Origin: Hydrogenophaga sp. Root209
Lineage (GTDB): Bacteria > Pseudomonadota > Gammaproteobacteria > Burkholderiales > Burkholderiaceae_C
Reading direction: 5' to 3'
DNA: 64,000 bases
Assembly (NCBI RefSeq): GCF_001428625.1
Contig: NZ_LMIE01000029.1
Coordinates: 416,881 to 480,880, forward strand
In this document: piece after piece, positions 1 through 6,784 of the stretch
How positions within the stretch are numbered: position 1 is the stretch's first letter
Layout of the letters: each line of letters starts with the position of its first letter
Translations under genes and position numbers: made by a program
Notes under the pieces: generated by a model
The model's input: the letters and a program-made list of their open reading frames with translations, nothing else
Told to the model about the DNA's origin: nothing
Database searches by the model: none

Positions 1-1
1 T

Positions 2-58
2 GAAGCTGAGGCAAACTATTACCGGCATCTCGCCAATCAGGTGGCAACCGCTGCCTGA
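2..58 (+). CDS. C-terminal tail of a protein cut by the window edge
   Basis: Frame 2 is open from the first base and encodes 18 residues, EAEANYYRHLANQVATAA, ending in TGA at 56-58. The alanine/glutamate-rich, helix-like composition is what a real C-terminus would look like, but nothing identifies the family. It points toward the minus-strand gene that follows, so the two are convergent. If 1-1290 is part of an integrated element, this could be an element gene. Confidence that it is coding is modest because so little is visible. Confidence 0.35.
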   Translation, partial: EAEANYYRHLANQVATAA

Positions 59-94
59 CTTAAACCAACAAGCCTCCACGAAACGCGGGGCGGT

Positions 95-445
95 TCATAC
101 AGCCGCATTGATAGCCGCTGTGTAGCCGGCAATTTCCACTGACACTTGGGCACTGGCAGCTTGGCCACGCAACGCATCTCGCGCTTCTGCCAGCTCCTTT
201 CGTTGAATCCGCACCGACTGCGCCAACATGTATAAGGCGGCAAGTGCGACGACCGGGTTGAGAAAGCCACCAACGAAATCGCCCAGTTGGCCCCAATGAC
301 CAGGGAACTCAAGAGCGTCATTTCGCACCAGCATCCAGAAGGCAACGCAAGCCAATGGCAGTCCAAAAACTGCAACCAGTGCGAGCACAACATCTTCTCG
401 TGAGTAGCTCCAGCGCAACTTGACCTTGGGCCACTTCATCCACAT
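95..445 (-). CDS. small membrane protein of unknown function (116 aa)
   Basis: I do not recognise a named family. The protein begins with a basic stretch (MWMKWPKVKLRWSYSRED), has a hydrophobic segment at about residues 20-40, a glycine-rich turn (WGQLGDFVGGFLNP), a second hydrophobic segment at about 58-75, and then a charged helix that probably forms a coiled coil (QRKELAEARDALRGQ). This two-helix plus coiled-coil architecture is common in small hypothetical membrane proteins of phages and genomic islands. The start ATG at 445 has a second in-frame ATG two codons later. It is transcribed away from the gene at 659, with about 210 bases between them in which I see nothing clear. Confidence 0.6.
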   Translation of the reverse strand: MWMKWPKVKLRWSYSREDVVLALVAVFGLPLACVAFWMLVRNDALEFPGHWGQLGDFVGGFLNPVVALAALYMLAQSVRIQRKELAEARDALRGQAASAQVSVEIAGYTAAINAAV

Positions 446-658
446 AGCCGTTCCCCCACATAGTTCAGGCGGAGGAGGATAACTCGGATGATGAGGAAAG
501 TTGTCCGCAGCCCATCCTTGACGACGAACCAGGGCTGACCCTCGATGATCAAGGCCCGCAGGCTGAGAGAAGGGGTGAAGTTGAAAGTGGGGAGTTCGGA
601 GCGTTCAGCAAGCACCCAGTACAGTGGGCAGCATCTCAACATCCGAGGTGCTCAATCG

Positions 659-1198
659 ATGCCAGACCTGTCTACCGCAAGCTGGGACGCTGCCGCTCTG
701 CTCGTTGCTCTCTGCGCGCTTTACCTTACCGTTCAGAGCAACAAGACGACACGAGAGCACAACAAGCTCTCTGTGAAGCCTCGGCTCACTACGGAAACAT
801 CGACAAACCGAACCACGTATCTCGACGGCTCCACGCATACCGTTGAGTTTCGCATGACCCTCACCAACGTGGGCCTCGGTCCCGCAGTGGTCAAAAGCTC
901 ACAGGTGATGCTTGATGGTGCTCCCCTGCCCGTTGAGTCCTCTGAAGACGTTCAGCCGTTGCTGGAACGAGTCTTTCCTGGTGTTCAGCTCGGCTCTTCT
1001 GTGGCGTTCTTCAAATTGAACAGAGAGCATGCCGTACAGGTGGGCAAAGAGGTCGAGCTGGTTTCGTTCGTGGTCATGAATCCAAGCAGTGACTTCGACA
1101 AGGAAATCAAGCGGTTCAGCATCCGCATAAGCCACGAATCGCTCTATGGGGAGACACTGCACTACGACACTCGGGACCACCAACCACCCCCGGTTTGA
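659..1198 (+). CDS. hypothetical single-pass membrane protein (179 aa)
   Basis: No named family is recognised. From the chosen ATG at 659 the protein begins MPDLSTASWDAAALLVALCALYLTVQSNK: a short N-terminus, one hydrophobic helix at about residues 9-25, then a charged segment and an all-beta-looking soluble domain (EFRMTLTNVGLGPAVVKSSQVMLDG is typical of an immunoglobulin-like strand pattern). This topology, one helix followed by a beta domain, recurs in small hypothetical proteins of accessory regions. An in-frame ATG at 545 would add 38 residues, but those are basic and low-complexity, so I prefer 659. The stop at 1198 overlaps the first of three GATGTACCCA repeats. Base composition is visibly less G+C-rich than the core genes nearby, consistent with acquisition. 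Confidence 0.6.
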   Translation: MPDLSTASWDAAALLVALCALYLTVQSNKTTREHNKLSVKPRLTTETSTNRTTYLDGSTHTVEFRMTLTNVGLGPAVVKSSQVMLDGAPLPVESSEDVQPLLERVFPGVQLGSSVAFFKLNREHAVQVGKEVELVSFVVMNPSSDFDKEIKRFSIRISHESLYGETLHYDTRDHQPPPV

Positions 1199-1230
1199 TG
1201 TACCCATGATGTACCCACGCGATGTACCCA
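1197..1230. repeat. three GATGTACCCA direct repeats beside tRNA-His
   Basis: GATGTACCCA occurs at 1197-1206, 1208-1217 and 1221-1230 (starts 11 and 13 bases apart). On the other strand it reads TGGGTACATC. Short direct repeats with a GTAC core are often seen next to tyrosine-integrase genes and tRNA attachment sites of islands, where they can be integrase arm-binding sites; that role is inference here because no integrase gene is visible. They lie about 65 bases beyond the 3' end of tRNA-His, on the side where such elements insert. Confidence 0.55.
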
Positions 1231-1236
1231 TGCCCC

Positions 1237-1283
1237 AAAAACAAAACCCCTGGAAGCCTTGAAAATCAAGCACTTACAGGGGT
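1237..1283 (-). terminator. rho-independent terminator after tRNA-His
   Basis: Read on the minus strand, ACCCCTG pairs with CAGGGGT, with nested AAG/CTT and CTTGA/TCAAG pairs inside a TTT loop, followed by a T-rich run (TTTGTTTTT). It starts about ten bases past the tRNA 3' end, as expected for termination of the ppiD-tRNA-His transcript. Confidence 0.75.
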
Positions 1284-1293
1284 CGATAAATTT

Positions 1294-1370
1294 TGGGGTG
1301 GCTGATGGGGCTCGAACCCACGACAACAGGAATCACAATCCTGGACTCTACCAACTGAGCTACAGCCACC
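1294..1370 (-). tRNA. tRNA-His(GTG)
   Basis: The minus strand folds into a cloverleaf: acceptor GTGGCTG/CAGCCAC, D arm AGCTCAGTTGGTAGAG, anticodon arm CAGGA-TTGTGAT-TCCTG with anticodon GTG, T arm with GGGTTCGAGCCC, and an encoded 3' CCA at 1294-1296. The extra 5' G at 1370 opposite the discriminator C is the histidine identity G-1. It lies 61 bases downstream of ppiD on the same strand. Its 3' side abuts a region that looks foreign. Confidence 0.97.
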
Positions 1371-1430
1371 GCAAGCCGCAGATTATAGCCGGAAGTCGCG
1401 CAGCGCCTTCCGGCAGTCGATCGAGAAAAC

Positions 1431-3359
1431 TCAGCGGGCGGGCACCGCCGGAACGGCGGGCTTGCTGGGCTCGTTCACCAGGATGCGGGCATCAAAACGC
1501 GTTTTGAGCGTCTCGTAATAGGCCAGGCTCTCGGCCGTGGCCCACCACTGGCTGTACTGCTGCACTTCCTGGGTCAAGGCCTGCGCGGGTCGCGTTTCTC
1601 GCGGCAGCACCTTTTGAACCTTCACGACGGCATAGCCCTCGTCACCAAGCGGGACACCGATCCAGGCCGGCAGGCTCTTGGGATCTGCGCTGAGTGCCGC
1701 GATCAGCACGGGCTGCGCCAGACCCTGTGCGTTCTCACGAGAAACGGTCTGGGCAGGAGAGAGTCCGGTCGCCGCACCGCCCGCTTTCCAGGCCTGCAGT
1801 TGTTTGTCACCCTCTTGACGCGCCAGTTCGGCCGAGCGCTGCGCCACCAGGCGAGTCCGCACGGCTTCGCGCACTTCGTCAAGCGGGCGGGTGCGGGCGG
1901 GCGAGTGCTTGACCACGCGGGCGGCCACCAGTTGGTTGGAGCCGGTTTCAATGGCTTCGGTGTTGCGCTTCTTGTCGATGGCGTCGGGCGTGAACAAGGC
2001 GGCCAGGAGCCTTTCGTTGGCCAGGACACCGGTCGCACCCTGGGGCTGGCGTTGCACGCCCTGGGCAGTGCGGATCTCCAGCTTCAGGCGATCGGCCGCG
2101 GGCTTGAGGCTGTCGGCCTGCTCGTACACAAGGTTGCTGAAGGTCTCGGCGGTTTCGGCGAACTGCTTCTGCGCCTGCTGCTGCTTGAGCTCGGCTTCGA
2201 TCTCGGGCTTCATGGATTCGAAGCTGCGCTGTGGCGGGGTCTTGATGTCGGTGAGCTGAATGATGTGAAAGCCGAACTCTGTCTCCACGAGATCGGAGAT
2301 GGCCCCTTTGGACAGCGAGAACGCCACGTCCTCAAACGGCTTGACCATGGCGCCACGGGCGAAGAAGTCCAGATCGCCACCGTTGGCGGCGGAGCCCGGG
2401 TCTTGCGACTGCGCCTTGGCCACGTCGGCAAAGCTCGCGGGGTCCTTGCGCACTTGCTCCAGCAAGGCAACGGCCTTCGCACGCACGGCTTCCTTGTCGG
2501 CGGCGGGCGCGCCCGCGGGCACGCTCAGCAGGATGTGGCGGGCGCGGCGCTCTTCGGTGCCGGCCAGGCGTCCGGCGTTCTGGTCGTAATAGGCGCGCAC
2601 ATCGGCTTCGTTGAGTGAGAGCGATGCCTGCAGCGAACCGGCATCCAGCACGAGGTACTCGATGTCGACCTGCTCGGGCGCCTGGAACAGCGGCCCGTTG
2701 GCGTTGTAGAACGCTTCGATCTCGGCATCGGTGGGCTTCACGCGGGCGGCAAAGTCGGCGGCGTTGAAACGGGCAACCTGAACTTCGCGGCGTTCGAAGA
2801 ATGCGTTGAGCGACACGGATGCCAGCCCCACGGGCGCAAAGCCCGAGCCCACGATGTTCTGCAAAACCTGCCGCTGCGACAGGTCGGCGCGCACGCGGGC
2901 TTCGAACATCTCGGGCGTCATGCCCTGGCGCGCCACCAGCGAGCGGTAGGCGTCCACGTCCAGCGAGCCGTCGGGCTTGCGCAGGGCGGCAATGGATTCG
3001 TTTTGCTGCAGCTCGCGCGCCAGGCGCTGATCGCTGGTGAAGAGGTTGAGCTTCTGTGCAGCGGTGCCCATGACACGATCGCGCACCAGACGCTCCAGCG
3101 TCGCGTAGCGCGCCTCGTCGCTGTCCAGCAGCTTGGCGTCCAGCGTGGGCATGGCTTCGCGCAGGCGCCGGGATTCGTTCTGGTGTGCCTGATCCCATTC
3201 GGCCTTGGTGATCTCTTGTCCGTCCACCGACGCCACGGCTTCGCCGCTCTCGTTGAACCGGGTGTATCCCTCGATGCCGAACAGGACGAACGAGGGAATG
3301 ATCAGGATCATCAAGAAGCCCATGAGGTACTTCTTGTGGTTGCGGATGGTATCGAACAT
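1431..3359 (-). CDS. ppiD: periplasmic peptidyl-prolyl isomerase/chaperone PpiD (SurA N-terminal family)
   Basis: PpiD is an inner-membrane-anchored chaperone that helps outer-membrane and secreted proteins leave the SecYEG channel. The 642-residue product matches the family length. It starts MFDTIRNHKKYLMGFLMILI, a short cytoplasmic tail followed by one membrane helix (about residues 12-34), as in E. coli PpiD. A SurA-like N-terminal helical domain follows (about 40-190). A parvulin domain with ARHILLSV and GGDLDFFARGAMVKPFE spans about residues 272-372, followed by a long C-terminal helical region and a proline-rich tail. It lies between tRNA-Val and tRNA-His, all on the same strand; the tRNA-Val terminator at 3413-3440 separates it from upstream genes, so it likely has its own promoter in 3360-3412. 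Placement downstream of HU resembles the E. coli hupB-ppiD order. Confidence 0.93.
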   Translation of the reverse strand: MFDTIRNHKKYLMGFLMILIIPSFVLFGIEGYTRFNESGEAVASVDGQEITKAEWDQAHQNESRRLREAMPTLDAKLLDSDEARYATLERLVRDRVMGTAAQKLNLFTSDQRLARELQQNESIAALRKPDGSLDVDAYRSLVARQGMTPEMFEARVRADLSQRQVLQNIVGSGFAPVGLASVSLNAFFERREVQVARFNAADFAARVKPTDAEIEAFYNANGPLFQAPEQVDIEYLVLDAGSLQASLSLNEADVRAYYDQNAGRLAGTEERRARHILLSVPAGAPAADKEAVRAKAVALLEQVRKDPASFADVAKAQSQDPGSAANGGDLDFFARGAMVKPFEDVAFSLSKGAISDLVETEFGFHIIQLTDIKTPPQRSFESMKPEIEAELKQQQAQKQFAETAETFSNLVYEQADSLKPAADRLKLEIRTAQGVQRQPQGATGVLANERLLAALFTPDAIDKKRNTEAIETGSNQLVAARVVKHSPARTRPLDEVREAVRTRLVAQRSAELARQEGDKQLQAWKAGGAATGLSPAQTVSRENAQGLAQPVLIAALSADPKSLPAWIGVPLGDEGYAVVKVQKVLPRETRPAQALTQEVQQYSQWWATAESLAYYETLKTRFDARILVNEPSKPAVPAVPAR

Positions 3360-3412
3360 GCCTGGAACCCTGCTGCTTCAAAAGGAATGTAAAGCGTTGT
3401 CTGTGGGACAAC

Positions 3413-3440
3413 AAAAAAGGCGAACCCGGGTTCGCCTTTT
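3413..3440 (-). terminator. rho-independent terminator after tRNA-Val
   Basis: A perfect palindrome, GGCGAACCCGGGTTCGCC, flanked by AAAA and TTTTTTG on the minus strand, begins a few bases past the tRNA-Val CCA. It should end the HU/tRNA-Val transcript before ppiD. Confidence 0.85.
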
Positions 3441-3446
3441 CGATGG

Positions 3447-3522
3447 TGGTGGGTGCTGACGGGGTCGAACCGCCGACCTACTCCGTGTAAAGGAGCCGCT
3501 CTGCCAACTGAGCTAAGCACCC
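3447..3522 (-). tRNA. tRNA-Val(TAC)
   Basis: A 76-nt cloverleaf on the minus strand: acceptor GGGTGCT/AGCACCC, D arm GCTCAGTTGGCAGAGC, anticodon arm CTCC-TTTACAC-GGAG with anticodon TAC, T arm CGGCGGTTCGACCCCG, and encoded ACCA at 3447-3450. The HU stop codon is only 22 bases upstream on the same strand and no terminator lies between them, so it may be processed from the HU transcript. Confidence 0.97.
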
Positions 3523-3544
3523 CACCGGGAAAGGGGCGTCACCT

Positions 3545-3817
3545 TCAGTTCAGCGCGTCTTTGAGGGCCTTGCCCGGACGGAACTTCGGCACCTTGGCGG
3601 CCTTGATCTTAATCTCGTCGCCGGTGCGCGGGTTGCGGCCTTTGCGGGCCGGGCGCTTGGTCACGGCAAAGGAGCCAAAGCCCACGAGCGACACGGTGCC
3701 GCCTTTTTTGAGCGTGGTGCGGATCGCGGTGATGGTGGAATCGAGTGCACGCGTGGCGGCCGCCTTGGAAATGTCGGCGTTCTTGGCGATGTGTTCGACG
3801 AGTTCTGTTTTGTTCAC
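3545..3817 (-). CDS. hupB: DNA-binding protein HU-beta
   Basis: HU is a small dimeric nucleoid protein that bends and compacts DNA. From GTG at 3817 the product is 90 residues, the exact family length: [20 protein letters not shown] at the N-terminus, the beta-arm signature [21 protein letters not shown], and the C-terminus [12 protein letters not shown]. The GTG start is supported by an AAGAGGGG ribosome-binding site 6 bases upstream. The reading frame stays open further upstream, but that sequence is not HU-like. Downstream is tRNA-Val and then ppiD. Expression is probably high and growth-phase dependent, as for other HU genes, but no specific operator is visible. Confidence 0.95.
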   Translation of the reverse strand: MNKTELVEHIAKNADISKAAATRALDSTITAIRTTLKKGGTVSLVGFGSFAVTKRPARKGRNPRTGDEIKIKAAKVPKFRPGKALKDALN

Positions 3818-4070
3818 AAATGGCCCCTCTTGAATTGAGATGAGTTGTTCCGTTGGTACAAAGCTTGTCCTGGAACGGAGCGGTTGGCTGCCGTGGGACT
3901 GGTTCTGTTGATCGCTGGACACGGTGATGACCGTGGCGCACGAAAAGTGATTAGACCCATGGGCTGCAACCCCTGTCAATACACGAGGGTCGCGCGCCCA
4001 ATCCCGACGGCACAAGAGGCAGGATTCTAGACGCTTTCAAGCCCCGCACCCTCGCGCGGAGCACCCGGAA

Positions 4071-5162
4071 TCAACCCTTGATCGCCTGCGCGATCGCGCG
4101 GCCCACATCCGACGTGCCCGCCTGTCCGCCGAGGTCACCGGTGCGGGGCGCACCACTGCCGGGCTGCAGAACGGACTCGATGGCGTTCATGACCGCATCG
4201 TGCGCGGCCTTGTGGCCCAGGAAATCGAGCATCAGCGCGCCGCACCAGATCTGGCCGATCGGATTCGCGATGCCCTTGCCTGCAATGTCCGGCGCCGATC
4301 CGTGTACGGGCTCGAACAAAGAAGGATGCTGACGCGTGGGGTTGAGGTTGGCACTGGGCGCGATGCCGATGGTGCCGGTGCAGGCGGGGCCGAGGTCGGA
4401 GAGGATGTCGCCGAACAGGTTGCTGCCGACCACCACGTCGAAGAAGTCGGGGCGTTGCACGAAGTGCGCGGTGAGGATGTCGATGTGGAACTTGTCGACC
4501 TTGATGTCCGGGTACTCCTTGGCCATCTCCGCCACGCGTTCATCCCAGTACGGCATGGTGATGGCGATACCGTTGCTCTTGGTCGCGCTGGTGAGGTGCT
4601 TTTTGGGGCGCGAGCGCGCCGTCTCGAACGCATAACGCAGCACACGGTCCACGCCGATGCGCGACATCACGGTTTCCTGCATCACGATCTCGCGCTCGGT
4701 GCCCGGGTACATGCGCCCACCGATGCTGGAGTACTCGCCTTCGGTGTTCTCACGCACGATCACCATGTCGATCTCGCCGGGCGCACGCGCGCTGCCGTCG
4801 CGCCGCACCACCGGGGCGATCACGCCAGGCATGAGGCGCGCGGGCCGCACGTTCACATACTGGTCGAACTCGCGGCGGAACAGCAGCAGTGAGCCCCACA
4901 GCGAGATGTGGTCGGGCACCTTGTCGGGCCAGCCCACCGCACCAAAATAGATCGCGTCGTGGCCGCCGATCTGGTCCTTCCAGTTGTCGGGCAGCATCTT
5001 GCCGTGGCGCTCGAAGTAATCGCAACTGGAAAAGTCGAAGTGATCGAACTGCAGGTCGATGCCGAACTTCGTGGCGGCGGCTTCGAGCACGCGCAGGCCC
5101 TCGGGCATGACTTCGGTGCCGATACCGTCTCCGGCGATGACTGCGATGCGGTGTTTGCTCAT
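4071..5162 (-). CDS. ttuC: tartrate dehydrogenase / D-malate dehydrogenase (isocitrate dehydrogenase family)
   Basis: NAD- and divalent-metal-dependent beta-decarboxylating dehydrogenase that oxidises tartrate and/or D-malate. The 363-residue product starts MSKHRIAVIAGDGIGTEVMPEG, the nucleotide/metal-binding start typical of this family. It contains FGAVGWPDKVPDHISLWG (the TtuC/DmlA signature that separates them from leucine and isocitrate enzymes), VRENTEGEYSSIGGRMYPG, a catalytic K in HLTSATKSNG, the aspartates of FDVVVGSNLFGDILSDLGP, and the adenosine-binding EPVHGSAPDIAGKGIANP. The start at 5162 follows a GGAGCC ribosome-binding site; an upstream in-frame start at 5210 adds residues not typical of the family. 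It is divergent from a LysR regulator, the usual arrangement for tartrate/D-malate use. The substrate (tartrate versus D-malate) cannot be decided from sequence alone. Confidence 0.88.
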   Translation of the reverse strand: MSKHRIAVIAGDGIGTEVMPEGLRVLEAAATKFGIDLQFDHFDFSSCDYFERHGKMLPDNWKDQIGGHDAIYFGAVGWPDKVPDHISLWGSLLLFRREFDQYVNVRPARLMPGVIAPVVRRDGSARAPGEIDMVIVRENTEGEYSSIGGRMYPGTEREIVMQETVMSRIGVDRVLRYAFETARSRPKKHLTSATKSNGIAITMPYWDERVAEMAKEYPDIKVDKFHIDILTAHFVQRPDFFDVVVGSNLFGDILSDLGPACTGTIGIAPSANLNPTRQHPSLFEPVHGSAPDIAGKGIANPIGQIWCGALMLDFLGHKAAHDAVMNAIESVLQPGSGAPRTGDLGGQAGTSDVGRAIAQAIKG

Positions 5163-5208
5163 GGTGGCTCCTTCGGAACGGACTGGAAAGGCCGCCAGCA
5201 TAGCCCGC

Positions 5209-5230
5209 ATTGCGGCAATAATCCGGCAAT
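5209..5230. promoter_or_regulatory. candidate LysR operator between ttuC and its regulator
   Basis: ATTGC at 5209-5213 is mirrored by GCAAT at 5226-5230, and CGGCAAT is also directly repeated (5214-5219 region and 5224-5230). A dyad of this kind in the 92-base divergent intergenic region is where a LysR-type protein would be expected to bind. The assignment rests on position and symmetry only. Confidence 0.35.
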
Positions 5231-5254
5231 TGATTCATTCTCAAAAGGAAACAA

Positions 5255-6220
5255 TTGGACCGCCCCGATCTGGAACTCGTGCTCGCTGTGCGTCAGCATG
5301 GCAGCCTGGTGATGGCCGCTCGCGCGCTGCGCGTGGCACCCTCGGCCGTGACCAAGCGCCTGGCCGCGCTGGAGGCGCGCCTGGGTCTTCGCCTGTTCCA
5401 GCGCACCACGCGGCGCGTGAGTCCCACGGCCGAGGGCGACACGCTGTGCGAGCGCGCGGTGCACCTGTTGCGCGCATTCGACGAGGTGGAAGCCGAGCTG
5501 CGCGAACGCCAGGCCGAGCCGGCCGGGCCGGTGCGCCTGGCGGCCACGCTCGGCTTTGGCCGACGGTGGGTGGGGCCCGCACTGGCCGATTTCCAGACCC
5601 GGCATCCCGGCATACAGGTCCAGCTGCAGCTCACCGAGCATTTGCCCGATCTTGCTGTGGAGGGCTTCGACGGCGCCGTCTGGCTCTGGAACGCGCCGAG
5701 TGAACGCGCGGCCGAATGGGTGTCACGCCGACTCGCGGCCAACCAGCGTGTGCTGGTGGCCGCACCTGGCTATCTGCGGCAGCACGGCACACCACGCACG
5801 TTGGAGGAACTGGTCGGGCACAGTTGCCTGGTGGTGCGCGAAAACGGTGGCGGACCGGGCCAGCGCTTCGACCATTGGCGTCTGCAGCTCTCGGGCCACG
5901 CGCAGGTGAAACACGTGCCGGTGAGCGGCCCGCTCTCCAGCAACTCGGGCGAGATGGTGCGCGACTGGTGTCTGGCCGGCCACGGCATCATGCTGCGCAG
6001 CCTGTGGGACATCGCTCCGCAACTGGCCAGCGGCGAACTGGTGCGCGTGCTGCCAGATCACGCCATGCAGGACGCCGACATCCACTGGCTCGCGCCCTAC
6101 CGGTCTCAGGCGCCGCGGCGCATCCGCCTGCTGGTGGACTTTCTGGTGGAACGGTTCCGCCACGAGCCCTGGAAACCTGTGCGCACGCGCCGCACATCAA
6201 CTGCTCGCAAGCCAGGCTGA
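5255..6220 (+). CDS. LysR-family transcriptional regulator (TtuA/DmlR-like)
   Basis: Predicted DNA-binding regulator of the divergent tartrate/D-malate dehydrogenase gene. The 321-residue product carries a winged helix-turn-helix in residues 1-60 (DLELVLAVRQHGSLVMAARALRVAPSAVTKRLAALEARLGLRLFQRTTRRVSPT) and a periplasmic-binding-protein-like effector domain from about residue 90. The start is TTG at 5255, behind AAAGGAAACAA; no ATG lies between it and the conserved helix-turn-helix, so the TTG is favoured. LysR proteins usually repress themselves and activate the divergent gene when an inducer such as D-malate or tartrate is bound. Confidence 0.88.
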   Translation: MDRPDLELVLAVRQHGSLVMAARALRVAPSAVTKRLAALEARLGLRLFQRTTRRVSPTAEGDTLCERAVHLLRAFDEVEAELRERQAEPAGPVRLAATLGFGRRWVGPALADFQTRHPGIQVQLQLTEHLPDLAVEGFDGAVWLWNAPSERAAEWVSRRLAANQRVLVAAPGYLRQHGTPRTLEELVGHSCLVVRENGGGPGQRFDHWRLQLSGHAQVKHVPVSGPLSSNSGEMVRDWCLAGHGIMLRSLWDIAPQLASGELVRVLPDHAMQDADIHWLAPYRSQAPRRIRLLVDFLVERFRHEPWKPVRTRRTSTARKPG

Positions 6221-6360
6221 CAGCCATCCTGCGGCCCAGACCGTATGGCCTGACCGCGCCTGCGTTCCTAGACTGAATCCCGTCATCGCCGAGTGCCGAC
6301 AGCACCTGGGCAATGGCGCCATCTCCCCATCTCGGGGCAACGATTCCTACGGAGCACAGC

Positions 6361-6759
6361 ATGAAAAAACAGGACTACCTCAATCTCGTCACCGACTTCT
6401 ATAAATCCGTCGGCATCCAGAACCAAAAACCCGATGACTTGGCGAACCATGTCGACATCGAAGGACACACCGTGGGTGTGCTGTTCGACGAAGCACAGGC
6501 CCCCGACACGTTGTTCATCTATGTCGACCTGGGCGCAGCATCGCTGGGCATCGACCGCCAATTGCTCTGGGCCAATGCCGCCCTGCCCGCCGAGGCCGAT
6601 GGCCTGGGCTGCTTCTGCAAGTGGAAGGACAGCGGCACGGTGGCCTACCGCTCCCACCTGCATGTGGGCGCGGCGCCCATGAAGGGCGCCGACCTCGCTA
6701 CCGCGATCGTGCGCACGGTGGCCGTGGCCAAGGCACAGCTGCAACTGGCCACGCAATAA
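6361..6759 (+). CDS. small acidic CesT-like secretion chaperone (132 aa)
   Basis: The product is small and rather acidic (MKKQDYLNLVTDFYKSVGIQ at its start) with the alternating helix-strand pattern of the CesT/Tir class of type III secretion chaperones: an N-terminal helix, a strand-rich middle (VDIEGHTVGVLFDEAQAPDTLFIYVDLG) and a C-terminal helix (GADLATAIVRTVAVAKAQLQLAT). These chaperones bind the N-terminus of one effector and are usually encoded immediately upstream of it. That fits here: a 25-base gap with a good ribosome-binding site leads into an 887-residue protein. The start ATG at 6361 has GGAG about 9 bases upstream. No secretion apparatus gene is in the window. The family call is structural pattern recognition, so moderate. 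Confidence 0.6.
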   Translation: MKKQDYLNLVTDFYKSVGIQNQKPDDLANHVDIEGHTVGVLFDEAQAPDTLFIYVDLGAASLGIDRQLLWANAALPAEADGLGCFCKWKDSGTVAYRSHLHVGAAPMKGADLATAIVRTVAVAKAQLQLATQ

Positions 6760-6784
6760 CCGCCACGGGACACAGGAGCACACC

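Noticed and set aside
545-658. 38-residue N-terminal extension of the gene at 659
   Set aside because: The extension is basic and low complexity, and the hydrophobic segment of the protein follows the start at 659 in the normal position.
6221-6360. Type III secretion promoter elements (PIP-box or hrp-box) upstream of the chaperone-effector pair
   Set aside because: No TTCG-N16-TTCG or GGAACC...CCAC pattern seen; the promoter is not identified.
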